This document shows, piece by piece, positions 24,492 through 32,988 of a stretch of 64,000 bases of DNA. The stretch is from Nonomuraea dietziae (GTDB lineage Bacteria > Actinomycetota > Actinomycetes > Streptosporangiales > Streptosporangiaceae), in assembly GCF_014195505.1 (NCBI RefSeq), contig NZ_JACIBV010000001.1, forward strand, positions 7,316,001 to 7,380,000. The letters are read 5' to 3'. The notes under the pieces were generated by a model. It did not search any database. It was not told the origin of the DNA and saw only the letters and a program-made list of their open reading frames with translations. A program made the translations under genes and the position numbers. Numbering within the stretch: position 1 is the first letter of the stretch; each line of letters begins with the position of its first letter.

Positions 24492-25278
24492 TCAGAGCTT
24501 CTTGGCCACGCCACCCAGGAGGTAGTCGCCGACGCCCTGCAGCGGGGCCAGCTCGGCCACCTCAGGCCGCCACTCGGCCACGTTCACCAGCCCGGGCTCC
24601 ACGAACTCCAGCCCGTCGAACAGCGGCAGGATCTCCTGCCTGGTGCGCAGCCTGATGTGCGCGGTGGCCAGGTCGTAGACCGAGGCGATGTCCTCCGACT
24701 CGGTGGGGCCGGTTCGGGCAGGCGTGCGACAGCACGAGATGACTTCCTGGCGCCATGCGCTCCTTCAGCCTGCCCAGGATGCGGGCAGGGTCGTCGCCGT
24801 CCTGGACGAAGTGCAGCACCGCCACCACCAGGATCGCGATCGGCTGGTCGAAGTCGAGCAGCCTGCGCGCCTCGTCGCAGTCGAGGATCGCCTCGGGCAA
24901 CCTCAGATCGCCCTGCGCCACGTCGACACCCTCGGACCCCGACAGGATCGCCCTGCCATGTGCCAGCACGATCGGATCGTTGTCGACGTAGAGCACGTGA
25001 GCGTCGGGACCCGCCACCTCGTGGACGTTGCCCTGGGTCGGCAGCCCGGTTCCGATGTCGAGGAACTGCCTGATGCCCTGGTCGGCCAGGTACCGTACGG
25101 CCCGCTGCATGAACGCCCGGTTCTCCCGCGCCGCCTGCCGCGTCTCGGGGACGACGGCCAGCACCTTCTCGGCGGCCTCCCGGTCTGAGGGGAAGTTGTC
25201 TTTTCCGCCCAAGTAGTAGTCGTACATCCGGGCCACGCTGGGGATGTGCGGGTTGATGCCGGGGAGAGCGTCATCCAT
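24492..25278 (-). pseudogene. SAM-dependent methyltransferase (DUF574/PF04672) with frameshift
   Basis: ATG 25278 begins MDDALPGINPHIPSVARMYD, then DYYLGGKDNFPSDREAAEKV and FLDIGTGLPTQGNVHEV (SAM-binding motif), all typical of the actinobacterial PF04672 family. After LVLSHACPNRP the frame becomes nonsense. A shift of one base at a run of four G on the plus strand (24705-24708) restores TESEDIASVYDLATAHIRLR and runs to a proper stop at 24492 with the family's end (VAEWRPE, then GDYLLGG). Either one base was inserted in the genome or the run was miscounted in sequencing. With the shift corrected the protein is about 261 residues. Confidence 0.75.
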
Positions 25279-25584
25279 AGATCATGATCATAGACGGTCT
25301 TCGTCCAGATTTGAGGCTTTTGCCCCTGGAGCGACGATGCCCTCCCGCGCCTCGGAGAGAGGTTGGTGTGGCGGCTTGGACGGCGGCAGGGATGCGGGGC
25401 GGTGGGGTGGAAGGCGGCGGGGAGAGCGCCCGAACGAGTGGGGCACGATCTGCCGGGCGTCGGGCGCCGAGGCCACGCCAAGGAGGTGTCCCGGTGCCCA
25501 CTACGACAGGATCGCGGTCGAACGTACGTGCACGGCGCCCGCGCTGACCGGTGACGACGTCGTGGAGGGTGGCTCTGACGTTGG
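25279..25584. other. intergenic region with leaderless promoter of the methyltransferase
   Basis: This 306-bp gap holds no convincing gene; its short frames lack family motifs. On the minus strand, TATGAT (25292-25287) lies eight bases before the ATG at 25278, so the methyltransferase transcript is probably leaderless. A GATCATGATC palindrome overlaps that element. The rest is plain GC-rich sequence with nothing I recognise. Confidence 0.5.
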
Positions 25585-26214
25585 TCAGTAGGCGATGTCG
25601 ACGGTGTGGCCGTGGGTGGCGGGGTCGGCGGCCATGGAGAGCAGCGCCGTGGCAAGATCCGATTTGGAGAGCGTCAGCCCACCTCTGACCCCCGTGTCGA
25701 ACGCCATGCGGTATGCCCCCTTGCCCCTCCCCTCCACCAGGCGAGGCGGACGGACGATCGTCCAGTCCAGGCCCGACTCCCTGAGCTCCCGCTCGAACAC
25801 GAGCCGGTCGGCCTGGGCCTCGCGGAAGACGCGGCGCACGATGCGACGGGTGGCCCGCTGGATCAGCGTGTCGTTCGGCTGGTCGACGAGGGCCGCTGTG
25901 ACGGCGAGGATGCGGCGGGCGCCGGTGGCCCGCATGGCCTCGATGACATTGTGGCCGCCGGAGGAGTAGACCGTGCAGGGGCCCGTGGAGTGCGGCCCGA
26001 CCAGGAAGACGACGGCGTCGGTGCCGTTGATCGGCTCCTTGAGGGTGTCGGCGCGCATGACGTCGCCCTGGTAGACGACCAGCCCGGGATGGCGGCGATC
26101 GGTTACAGCCTCGGGTCTTCTGACGACGGCGTCCACGTCGTGGTCGGCATCCAGCGCCTGCCGGACGAAGTGCACACCGGTTCCACCGGTGGCACCGAGG
26201 ACGGTGAAGCGCAT
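25585..26214 (-). CDS. NAD(P)H-binding protein (atypical SDR)
   Basis: A 209-residue Rossmann protein starting MRFTVLGATGGTGVHFVRQA, with GATGGTG as the cofactor motif. DAVVFLVGPHS follows strand 4, and the family phrase WTIVRPPRLVEG lies near the C-terminus. It resembles biliverdin-reductase-B/NmrA-like small reductases. It diverges from the TetR gene at 26457 across a region with an operator palindrome, so it is a likely target of that regulator. Confidence 0.85.
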   Translation of the reverse strand: MRFTVLGATGGTGVHFVRQALDADHDVDAVVRRPEAVTDRRHPGLVVYQGDVMRADTLKEPINGTDAVVFLVGPHSTGPCTVYSSGGHNVIEAMRATGARRILAVTAALVDQPNDTLIQRATRRIVRRVFREAQADRLVFERELRESGLDWTIVRPPRLVEGRGKGAYRMAFDTGVRGGLTLSKSDLATALLSMAADPATHGHTVDIAY

Positions 26215-26234
26215 GAGGGCTCCTTTCGCTGGTG

Positions 26235-26310
26235 CAGCTCGAAGGGATGGGGCTCGGGTAAGGCCAGATGCTCAGCTTGAAGGGATGGGGGTCGGGTGGG
26301 GTCCGATGCT
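26235..26310. repeat. 38-bp imperfect tandem duplication
   Basis: Two directly adjacent 38-bp copies (26235-26272 and 26273-26310) both begin CAGCT and end GATGCT, sharing GAAGGGATGGGG and TCGGGT. About four fifths of positions agree. It lies in the non-coding region between the NAD(P)H-binding gene and the TetR operator, and may be a slippage product or a duplicated regulatory element. Confidence 0.75.
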
Positions 26311-26394
26311 CAAGGCTCCGACGCGTCCGGATCGCCGTTTCGACCGAGCGGGGTTGATCAAGGGGGTGTGGGCCTGGTGAGTCAGACCGGGGTG

Positions 26395-26433
26395 GGTGAG
26401 TGCTTACTCACCCTATGATGGGTAAGCACTCAC
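26395..26433. promoter_or_regulatory. TetR operator: nested palindromes
   Basis: GGTGAGTGCTTACTCACC (26395-26412) is a palindrome with 7-bp arms. Its GTGAGTGCTTAC half recurs inverted as GTAAGCACTCAC at 26422-26433, giving 12-bp perfect arms over a 14-bp spacer. It lies 24 bp before the TetR ATG, between divergent genes. This is a strong candidate for autoregulatory binding by two dimers. Confidence 0.8.
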
Positions 26434-26456
26434 TCACCCGTCAAGGGGGCCCTCTC

Positions 26457-27038
26457 ATGGACACGCGGGAACGGATTCTCGACGCGGCCACCCGTGCGAT
26501 GCGCGACCTGGGGGTGGCCAGGGCGACGACCAAGGAGATCGCGAAGGCCGCCGACTGCTCCGAGGCGCTGCTCTACAAGCACTTCTCCAGCAAGGAGATG
26601 CTGTACAACGCCGTGTTCAGGGAGCGGATCCCGGTGTTGAAGGAGGCGTCGGCGCGCCTGCACGCCAACGTGGGTAAGGGCTCGCTCGAGGAGAACCTGA
26701 CCGCGTACGCGCTCGCGGCCGTCCGGCTGTACAAGGACGTGCTGCCGCTTGCCGGAGGGATGTTCGCGGATCCGATGCTGCTCGACGTGATGCGGGCATC
26801 GTTTGCGAGCACCGGGTCCGGGCCGCACCAGGCGGTGCTGGCGCTGGCCAGGTTCCTGCGGGCCGAGCAGCGGCGCGGGCGGGTCCTGGCGCGGGCCGAT
26901 CCTGACGCGGCGGCGGCGCTGCTGCTGGGGGCGTGCTTCCAGCGGGCGTTCTTCGAGCATCTGGTGGAGTTGCCCGACGACGCCGACCGGTTCGCCGCTG
27001 ACCTCGTGAGCATGTTGGCGCCTGCGCTCATCGCCTGA
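26457..27038 (+). CDS. TetR/AcrR family transcriptional regulator
   Basis: A 193-residue protein from ATG 26457, preceded by AAGGGGG. The upstream in-frame ATG at 26400 lies inside the operator and is rejected. The TetR HTH is complete (MDTRERILDAATRAMRDLGV, then ATTKEIAKAADCSEALLYKH). The C-terminal ligand domain is of the AcrR type. It probably represses itself and the divergent NAD(P)H-binding gene. Its last codons and stop coincide with the first, partial unit of the 37-bp tandem array, so array slippage could alter its C-terminus. Confidence 0.9.
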   Translation: MDTRERILDAATRAMRDLGVARATTKEIAKAADCSEALLYKHFSSKEMLYNAVFRERIPVLKEASARLHANVGKGSLEENLTAYALAAVRLYKDVLPLAGGMFADPMLLDVMRASFASTGSGPHQAVLALARFLRAEQRRGRVLARADPDAAAALLLGACFQRAFFEHLVELPDDADRFAADLVSMLAPALIA

Positions 27039-27303
27039 TCGGGGTTTCGGGTGGGCGGGTGTGCTCTTCGTCTGGGTGGGGTTTCGGGTGGGCGGGTGTG
27101 CTCTTCGTCTGGGTGGGGTTTCGGGTGGGCGGGTGTGCTCTTCGTCTGGGTGGGGTTTCGGGTGGGCGGGTGTGCTCTTCGTCTGGGTGGGGTTTCGGGT
27201 GGCCGCCTGTGCTCATCGCCTGATCGGAGCTTCGGGTGGGCGCCTGCGCTCATCGTCTGGGTGGGGCTTCGGGTGGGCGGGTGTGCTCGTGGTCTGAGGG
27301 GGC
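27018..27303. repeat. 37-bp G-rich tandem repeat array (minisatellite)
   Basis: Seven full 37-bp units start at 27046, 27083, 27120, 27157, 27194, 27231 and 27268. The first four are identical and the last three diverge. A recognisable partial unit (27018-27045) contains the end and stop codon of the TetR gene. Each unit carries several G3-G4 runs (CGGGTGGGCGGG, CTGGGTGGGG) on the plus strand, so G-quadruplexes are plausible. There are no spacers, so it is not a CRISPR. Small open frames through it are repeat artefacts. From its end to the next gene at 27425 I see nothing else. Confidence 0.92.
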
Positions 27304-27424
27304 TTCGGCCGGGCGGTGGCTTCGGTGCCCGGTGTGCACACGACCCGGTTGGGTGACGGGATCAGCGACGTCGTGCCGCAGGGTTCGGGGATTTTTGTCG
27401 GTCGGCCGTGATCTAGTCTGTCCC

Positions 27425-27871
27425 GTGCCCAGACTTGAAGAGATCACCCCCGACAACGTCTCCGCTGCGGTCGACATCAAGGTGGGTCCTGAGCAGGAGG
27501 CCTTCGTCGCCCCCGTGGTGACCTCACTCGCCGAGGCCTACGCCTCCCGCCGTACTGCCTGGCCACGCCTGGTCTACGACGACGACCGCGCCGTCGCCTT
27601 CGTCATGGGGAATTTCGACCCTGACAACGAGACAGAGGCCTTCCGCTGCGGCATCTGGCGACTCAACGTCGACCGCGCCGAGCAGGGCAAGGGCTACGGC
27701 CGCTTCGCCGTCCTCGCCTTCTGCGAGGAGGCCAGGAGACGAGGTCACCGGCGCGTGACGGTCCTGTGGGAACAGGGCGAAGGTGGACCCGAGGCGTTCT
27801 ATCTGCGGCTCGGCTTCAGGCCCACCGGCGAGGTGCTCTTCGGGGAGACCGTGGGGGAACTGCTGCTCTGA
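27425..27871 (+). CDS. GNAT family N-acetyltransferase
   Basis: A 148-residue acetyltransferase. The acetyl-CoA loop is EQGKGYGRFAVLAFCEEA (the QxxGxG motif) and the C-terminal strand is FYLRLGFRPTGEV. The GTG at 27425 lies five bases after a TAGTCT -10-like element (27414-27419), so it is probably leaderless. Earlier starts would run through the repeat array. The N-terminal half resembles spermidine acetyltransferase-like proteins (LEEITPDN, then FVAPVVTSLAEAY). The substrate is unknown; small amines or amino acids are usual. Confidence 0.85.
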   Translation: MPRLEEITPDNVSAAVDIKVGPEQEAFVAPVVTSLAEAYASRRTAWPRLVYDDDRAVAFVMGNFDPDNETEAFRCGIWRLNVDRAEQGKGYGRFAVLAFCEEARRRGHRRVTVLWEQGEGGPEAFYLRLGFRPTGEVLFGETVGELLL

Positions 27872-27939
27872 ATGCGGTAGCGAGTCAGGCCACCGCTGGC
27901 CTTCAGGTCATGGTCAAGTGATGGAGAGTGGCGTGGGTT

Positions 27940-27971
27940 CAGGCGGGGAGCCCGATGAGCCTCCCCGCCTG
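27940..27971. terminator. hairpin terminator between convergent genes
   Basis: CAGGCGGGGAG (27940-27950) and CTCCCCGCCTG (27961-27971) form a perfect 11-bp stem with a 10-base loop. It lies between the rightward acetyltransferase gene and the leftward kinase gene, so it probably serves both. Confidence 0.75.
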
Positions 27972-28005
27972 CCACGACCATTCCGCCGGAAGAGCGCGCA
28001 GATCC

Positions 28006-29424
28006 TCAGGTGGGGCCGGGGGTCTCGCGGAGGGGGAGGCGGACCTCGAACCACGTGTCACCCGGCACGGAGCGTACCTTCAGCTCACCGCTGTGTCGTC
28101 CCGCCACGATCCGGTAGGAGATGTCCAGCCCCAGCCCGGTGCCCTTCCCCACGGTCTTCGTCGTGAAGAACGGCTCGAAGATGCGCTCCTTGATCTCGTC
28201 GGCGACCCCTGGCCCCGTGTCGCCGATCTCGATGATCGCCTCGTCCTCGTCATGGGCCGTCCTGACGGTGAGCGTTCCCTCCTCGCCCATCGCGTCGAGC
28301 GCGTTGTGGATCAGGTTCGTCCACACCTGGTTGAGCTCGCCGCCGTACGCCGGGATCGGGGGCAGCGACCTGTCGTAGTCGGTCACCACCGAGATCCCCG
28401 GAGGGATCTTGCCCCTGAAGATGGCCAGCGTGCTGTCCAGCAGTTCGTGCACGTCGACGACGCTGAAGGGCGCGCGGTCCATCTGGGAGTACTGCTTGGC
28501 CGAGGCGAGCAGCGAGGTGATCCGCTCGGTGGCCTCGGTGACCTCGCCGAGCATCTGCGAGATCTCGGTGGCCTCCGACAGCCAGCGCAGCGCGGCCCCT
28601 GCGTGCTCGTCGCCCACCTTGGTACGGATCTTGGCGAGCGTCTCGAGGGTGAATCCCGCGTTCACCAGCGACGGCGCCAGCTCCCACGCGTCCTCGACGC
28701 CGAGCTCCTCCAGCGCGTCGCCGATGGTGTCCTCGGCGTCGGAGATCTCCATCGGGCTGCGAGGGGGGAGCGTGCCGACGGCCTGGGCACAGGAGTCGGC
28801 CATCTCGACGAGGTGCAGCAGCTTCTGTGGCGCTATGCCGTCCTCGGCCAGCCCGGCCAGCTGGATGCGCGAGGCCCTGATGAGGGTGCGCAGCTCGCTC
28901 ACCGCCCGTACGGCCGCCGCCGCGGGGTTGTTCAGCTCGTGCGTGAGCCCCGCGGTGATCGTGCCGAGCGCCGTCAGCCGCTGTCGCCTGTCGATGATCT
29001 CGCGCGCCGCGCGCCCGCCGTACGTCATGCCCTCCAGCAGGTGGAAGGCCATCGGGAACCACTCGGTGACGATGTAGCCGAACTTCTTGGCGGGAAGCAC
29101 GAACATCCTGCTGGGCGCGGTGGCGCGCAGCGAGTGCTGGTAGACGTCGGGCGCGCGGTTGCCCAGGTAGGCCTGGACGGCGCCCGCGTAGACGCCCGGC
29201 TGCGAGGTGCGCGGCTGGGAGACGGGCCCCGCGCTGGTGTCGGTCAGCATCTGGACCTCGCCCTCGATGAGGACGAAGAAGTGCTCGGACGGCTCGCCCT
29301 GGCGCAGGACGTACTCGTCGCGCTCGTAGCCGCGGACCTCGCCCTTGGTGGCAAGCAGCGTCAGCTGCTCGTCGGTCAGCCGCTCGAAGAGGAAGAGCTT
29401 GCGCAGTTCGTCTATGTCGATCAT
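28006..29424 (-). CDS. histidine kinase with N-terminal cyclic-nucleotide-binding-type domain
   Basis: A 472-residue cytosolic sensor kinase. Residues 5-125 form a cNMP-binding/Crp-type domain (LFLFERLTDEQLTLLATKGE, then FFVLIEGEVQML). A kinase core follows, with the phosphorylatable His162 in LTHELNNPAAAA, the N box NQVWTNLIHNALDAM, G1 DTGPGVADE and G2 GKGTGLGLDIS. There is no membrane segment. The start overlaps the stop of the receiver/thioredoxin-reductase-like gene by 4 bp, so the two are a co-translated pair: a sensor kinase with its cognate receiver on a flavoprotein. Confidence 0.92.
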   Translation of the reverse strand: MIDIDELRKLFLFERLTDEQLTLLATKGEVRGYERDEYVLRQGEPSEHFFVLIEGEVQMLTDTSAGPVSQPRTSQPGVYAGAVQAYLGNRAPDVYQHSLRATAPSRMFVLPAKKFGYIVTEWFPMAFHLLEGMTYGGRAAREIIDRRQRLTALGTITAGLTHELNNPAAAAVRAVSELRTLIRASRIQLAGLAEDGIAPQKLLHLVEMADSCAQAVGTLPPRSPMEISDAEDTIGDALEELGVEDAWELAPSLVNAGFTLETLAKIRTKVGDEHAGAALRWLSEATEISQMLGEVTEATERITSLLASAKQYSQMDRAPFSVVDVHELLDSTLAIFRGKIPPGISVVTDYDRSLPPIPAYGGELNQVWTNLIHNALDAMGEEGTLTVRTAHDEDEAIIEIGDTGPGVADEIKERIFEPFFTTKTVGKGTGLGLDISYRIVAGRHSGELKVRSVPGDTWFEVRLPLRETPGPT

Positions 29425-31070
29425 TGTTTCTCCATGTAGCGGTGCACCAGAGCCACGGCCATGGCGCCCTCGCCGACGGCGGAGGCGACCCTCTTGATCG
29501 AGTCGGCGCGCACGTCGCCGGCGGCGAACACGCCGGGGATGTTCGTCTCCAGGAAGTACGGCTGCCGCCGCAGCGGCCAGTTGCGCGGCCGCTCGCCGTA
29601 CGCCACCAGGTCGGGCCCCGTGAGGACGAAGCCCTTGGCGTCGCGCTCCAGGTCGTCGCCCAGCCAGGAGGTGTAGGGCTCGGCGCCGATGAAGACGAAC
29701 AGCCACGACGCGTCGGCCGTCCAGGAGGTGCCCCTGGTGTTCAGGGACAGCTGCTCGAGATGGCCGTCTCCCGCGCCGCCCGTCACCTCGGTCTCGTAGT
29801 GGACCTCGATGGCGGGGATCGCCGCGATCTGCTCGATGAGGTAGTGGGACATGGACTTCTCCAAACCCTCACCCCTCACCAACAAGTGGACCTTGCTGGC
29901 GAATCCCGCCAGGTAGACGGCCGCCTGGCCGGCCGAGTTGGCCGCGCCGACGATGAAGACCTCGCGGTCCTGGCAGGAGGAGGCCTCGGTCAGCGCGGCG
30001 CCGTAGTAGACGCCCCTGCCGACGAAGTCGTCGAGCCCCGGCGCCTCGAGCCTGCGGTAGGTGACGCCGGTGGCGAGGATGACCGCGTGCGCGGCGATCT
30101 CCCCTCCGTCCCTGAAGCCGACGACCCTGGCCTGGCCCTTGGCCTCCAGGCTCATCACCTTGCGCGCGCTGAGCAGCTCGGCGCCGAACTTCAGCGCCTG
30201 CCTGCGCGCCCTGTCGGCCAGCTGCGCGCCGGAGACGCCGTCGGGGAAGCCGAGGTAGTTCTCGATGCGGGAGCTCTGCCCTGCCTGGCCGCCCGAGGCG
30301 TGCGCCTCGACCAGAACCGTGCGCAGCCCCTCGGAGGCGCCGTAGACCGCCGCGCCGAGCCCCGCGGGTCCGCCGCCGACCACGATGAGGTCGTAGAAGT
30401 CGGTCGAGGGCGTGGTGGACAGGCCCACGGCCGAGGCGAGCGTGGACTGGTCGGGCGCCTGGAGCTGCTCGCCCTCCGAGGTGATCACGAGAGGGAGGTG
30501 GCACTCCGAGCCCACGGCCGCGACGAGCTGCTTGCCCTCGGGGTCCTCGGACAGCATCCACTGGTAGGGGACGTGGTTGCGGGCCAGGAAGTCACGAATC
30601 TCGTACGACTGCGCCGACCAGCGGTCGCCGACCACCTGCAGCTCGGGCCTGATCTGCCTGTCGGAGCGCTGCCACGCGTCGAGCTGGCCGTCGATCACCG
30701 GATAGAACTTCTCCTCCGGCGGGTCCCACGGCTTGAGCAGGTAGTGGTCGAGATCCACGACGTTGATCGCCTGGATGGCGGCGTCGGTGTCGGCGTACGC
30801 GGTGAGCAGCACCCTGCGGGCGAACGGGTACATGTCCATCGCCGCTTCGAGGAACTGCACGCCGTTCATCTGCGGCATCCGGTAGTCGGCCAGGATCGCC
30901 GCCACCTCGTCGCCGCGCAGGCGCATCTCGCGGACCGCCTCGATCCCCTGCTCGGCGGTCTCGGCGCGGACGATGCGGTACTGCTGGCCGTACTTCTTCC
31001 GAAGGTCGCGAGCGACCGCCCTCGACACGCCCGGGTCGTCGTCAACCGTCACGATGACCGGCTTGTCCAT
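29421..31070 (-). CDS. response regulator receiver fused to thioredoxin-reductase-like FAD oxidoreductase
   Basis: A 549-residue fusion. Residues 1-125 are a receiver domain with acidic pocket D10-D12 and phosphoacceptor Asp62 in LADYRMPQMNG. A short thioredoxin-like linker follows, then from about residue 228 a TrxB-type flavoprotein with VVGGGPAGLGAAVYGASEG, a second dinucleotide motif VGAANSAGQAAVYLA and the C-terminal FAD motif GVFAAGDVRAD. The redox CxxC of true thioredoxin reductases is not intact: the site reads LTEASSCQDREV with one Cys. The partner kinase gene follows directly. Its activity is probably gated by phosphorylation; the reaction is unknown. Confidence 0.9.
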   Translation of the reverse strand: MDKPVIVTVDDDPGVSRAVARDLRKKYGQQYRIVRAETAEQGIEAVREMRLRGDEVAAILADYRMPQMNGVQFLEAAMDMYPFARRVLLTAYADTDAAIQAINVVDLDHYLLKPWDPPEEKFYPVIDGQLDAWQRSDRQIRPELQVVGDRWSAQSYEIRDFLARNHVPYQWMLSEDPEGKQLVAAVGSECHLPLVITSEGEQLQAPDQSTLASAVGLSTTPSTDFYDLIVVGGGPAGLGAAVYGASEGLRTVLVEAHASGGQAGQSSRIENYLGFPDGVSGAQLADRARRQALKFGAELLSARKVMSLEAKGQARVVGFRDGGEIAAHAVILATGVTYRRLEAPGLDDFVGRGVYYGAALTEASSCQDREVFIVGAANSAGQAAVYLAGFASKVHLLVRGEGLEKSMSHYLIEQIAAIPAIEVHYETEVTGGAGDGHLEQLSLNTRGTSWTADASWLFVFIGAEPYTSWLGDDLERDAKGFVLTGPDLVAYGERPRNWPLRRQPYFLETNIPGVFAAGDVRADSIKRVASAVGEGAMAVALVHRYMEKQ

Positions 31071-31143
31071 GCCCCCGTCCTTCCCTTTTGGCTTCTACAG
31101 GAAGGATGTCATGGCTTGCGGCCTCAGCGGAAAGCGCGGACGC

Positions 31144-31881
31144 TCAGGCCACGATCCTGCTCTCGCCGCCGTCGACCAACAGCGAGACCCCGTTGACGAA
31201 CGAGGCGCGCTCGCTGGCCAGGAACGCCACCACGTCGCCGACCTCCTCGGGACGGCCGATTCGCCCGATCGGCGTCGTGCCCGTGTGGCCGAGCGACCGA
31301 AGCCGCTCGGTGTCGATCGGTCCCGGCAGCACGTTGTTCACCAGGATGCCGTCGCCGCCCACCTCCCTGGCCAGGGTGCGGACGACGCCGGCGACGGCCG
31401 TACGGGTGGCGTTGGACAGCGCGAGCCCGTCGAGCACCTCCCGCACCGACCTGCTGGTCACGGTGACGATGCGGCCCCAGCCCCGCGAGCGCATGTCGGG
31501 CAGCACGGCCCGCATCAGCCGCACCATGCCGAGCAGGTTGCGCTGGACGGCCACCTCCCAGTCGGCCAGGCTCACCTCGACGAACGTGCCCGCTGGCGGG
31601 CCGCCCGCGTTGGCGACCAGGATGTCGATCGGTCCGAGCACCTCGCGCGTCTCCGCGACCACCCGCTCGGCGGCCGCGGGGTCCTCCACGTCGGCGAGTA
31701 CGGCGTGCACGACGCCGCCGTACTCCTGCAGCTGCACCACGGCGTCCGCCAGACGTTCGGGGCTGCGCGCGCTGACGCACACGTGGCACCCCTCCTGTGC
31801 CAGAGCCTTCGCGGCGGCCAGGCCGATGCCGGCGCTGCCCCCTGTGACGAGTGCGACCTTGCCCGAGATGCCGAGATCCAT
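31144..31881 (-). CDS. SDR family oxidoreductase lacking the usual YxxxK
   Basis: A 245-residue short-chain dehydrogenase with cofactor motif TGGSAGIG (residues 14-21) and NAGGP. The catalytic region reads VTSRSVREVLDGLALSNATR, so the Tyr of YxxxK is replaced and the Lys is Arg. This pattern is known in a subset of bacterial 3-oxoacyl-reductase-like SDRs, whose catalytic mechanism is less clear. It lies 10 bp after the secreted serine hydrolase gene on the same strand and may be the last gene of that transcript. Confidence 0.85.
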   Translation of the reverse strand: MDLGISGKVALVTGGSAGIGLAAAKALAQEGCHVCVSARSPERLADAVVQLQEYGGVVHAVLADVEDPAAAERVVAETREVLGPIDILVANAGGPPAGTFVEVSLADWEVAVQRNLLGMVRLMRAVLPDMRSRGWGRIVTVTSRSVREVLDGLALSNATRTAVAGVVRTLAREVGGDGILVNNVLPGPIDTERLRSLGHTGTTPIGRIGRPEEVGDVVAFLASERASFVNGVSLLVDGGESRIVA

Positions 31882-31891
31882 AGGAGCGAGA

Positions 31892-32938
31892 CTACCGATC
31901 GCAGAACTGCGCCGCCGCGATGCCCATGACCTGTTCGGTGGACGGGTTGGTGGCCGCGGGGTTGATCGACAGGGTGAGCGAGCGGCCGTCGTCGGAGCGG
32001 AAGGCGAAGGTGAGATAGCCGATCAGCTCACCGCTGTGCCCCCAGACCTTCGTCCCGCACGGCGTGGGGTAGGCCTGCAGGCCCAGGCCGTACTCGAAGC
32101 CCGCGCCGGTCTTGACGGTGGTCCGCATCGCCTTGAGCGAGGCGGCGCTGGTCAGCTTGCCGGTGAGGAGGGAGTCGAAGAAGACGTCCAGGTCGCGCGC
32201 GGTGGAGATCATCTCGCCCGCCGCCCAGTCGAGCGAGGGGTTCATCAGCGTGGCGTCGACCAGCTCGCCGCCGGGCACGGGCTCGTAGCCGCGGGCATGC
32301 GGCGCGGGCAGGCCAGGCCTGTCGCCCGGCACGCTGGTGTGCCGCATGCCGAGGGGCCGCAGGATCCTGCGCGCGACCTCCTGGCCGTACGGCCTGCCCG
32401 TCACCTTCTCCACCAGCATCCCCGCCACCACGTAGTTGGTGTTGGAGTAGTGCCAGCGGCCGTCGGCGGGCAGCTTCTTGGCGAAGGCCACCTTCAGCAG
32501 CGCCGCGGGGGAGTAGTGGCGGAAGCGGTCCTTGCCCCTCCACCGGTTGGTGGAGTAGCCGGGCTCGCTCATGTAGTCGTAGAGGTGGCTGGTGTGGTCG
32601 AGGATCTGCCGCACGGTGATCTTCTCGCCGTCGGGGACGACGCCGGGCAGGTAGCTGTCGACGGGCTCGTCCAGCTTCACCTTTCCCTCGTCGACCAGCT
32701 GCAGCACGACCGTCGCCACGAAGGTCTTGGTGACACTGCCGATCCGGAAGTGCCCCTCCGGTACGGCGGGCCGTCCCGACTTGAGGTCGCGCACGCCTGC
32801 CGCCCCCTGCCACGAGGAGTCGGCGTCGCTCAGCCTGGCGATCGCGGCGGTCTTGGGCAGCGCCTCCAGCTGCTCCTGCACCTGCGCTCCCGGGAGCGTC
32901 ACAGCGGCGGCCACCAGCACGTTCAGAAAAGAGATCAT
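31892..32938 (-). CDS. secreted serine hydrolase (beta-lactamase/D-Ala-D-Ala carboxypeptidase fold)
   Basis: A 348-residue class C-type protein with intact catalytic motifs: SVTK (SxxK), YSNTNY (YxN) and GHSG (HxG). The N-terminus MISFLNVLVAAAVTLPGAQ looks like a short signal peptide, so it is probably exported and acts on peptidoglycan peptides or an ester. The ATG at 32938 is the first start compatible with that. It follows the sigma-factor gene on the same strand with a gap of about 50 bp. Confidence 0.88.
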   Translation of the reverse strand: MISFLNVLVAAAVTLPGAQVQEQLEALPKTAAIARLSDADSSWQGAAGVRDLKSGRPAVPEGHFRIGSVTKTFVATVVLQLVDEGKVKLDEPVDSYLPGVVPDGEKITVRQILDHTSHLYDYMSEPGYSTNRWRGKDRFRHYSPAALLKVAFAKKLPADGRWHYSNTNYVVAGMLVEKVTGRPYGQEVARRILRPLGMRHTSVPGDRPGLPAPHARGYEPVPGGELVDATLMNPSLDWAAGEMISTARDLDVFFDSLLTGKLTSAASLKAMRTTVKTGAGFEYGLGLQAYPTPCGTKVWGHSGELIGYLTFAFRSDDGRSLTLSINPAATNPSTEQVMGIAAAQFCDR

Positions 32939-32988
32939 GCCGAAGACGCTACGGAGCGGAGGGGTGGCGAGGTAATGAGGTGCGCCTC

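Noticed and set aside
25284..25554. Short ORFs in the 25279-25584 gap
   Set aside because: All are low-complexity and without family motifs or good ribosome sites.
27046..27303. CRISPR array
   Set aside because: The 37-bp units are directly adjacent with no unique spacers and no cas genes are present; it is a tandem minisatellite.
27028..27356. Small proteins read through the 37-bp array
   Set aside because: Several frames on both strands are open only because the repeat length is not a multiple of three and lacks stops; none has a start with support or family similarity.
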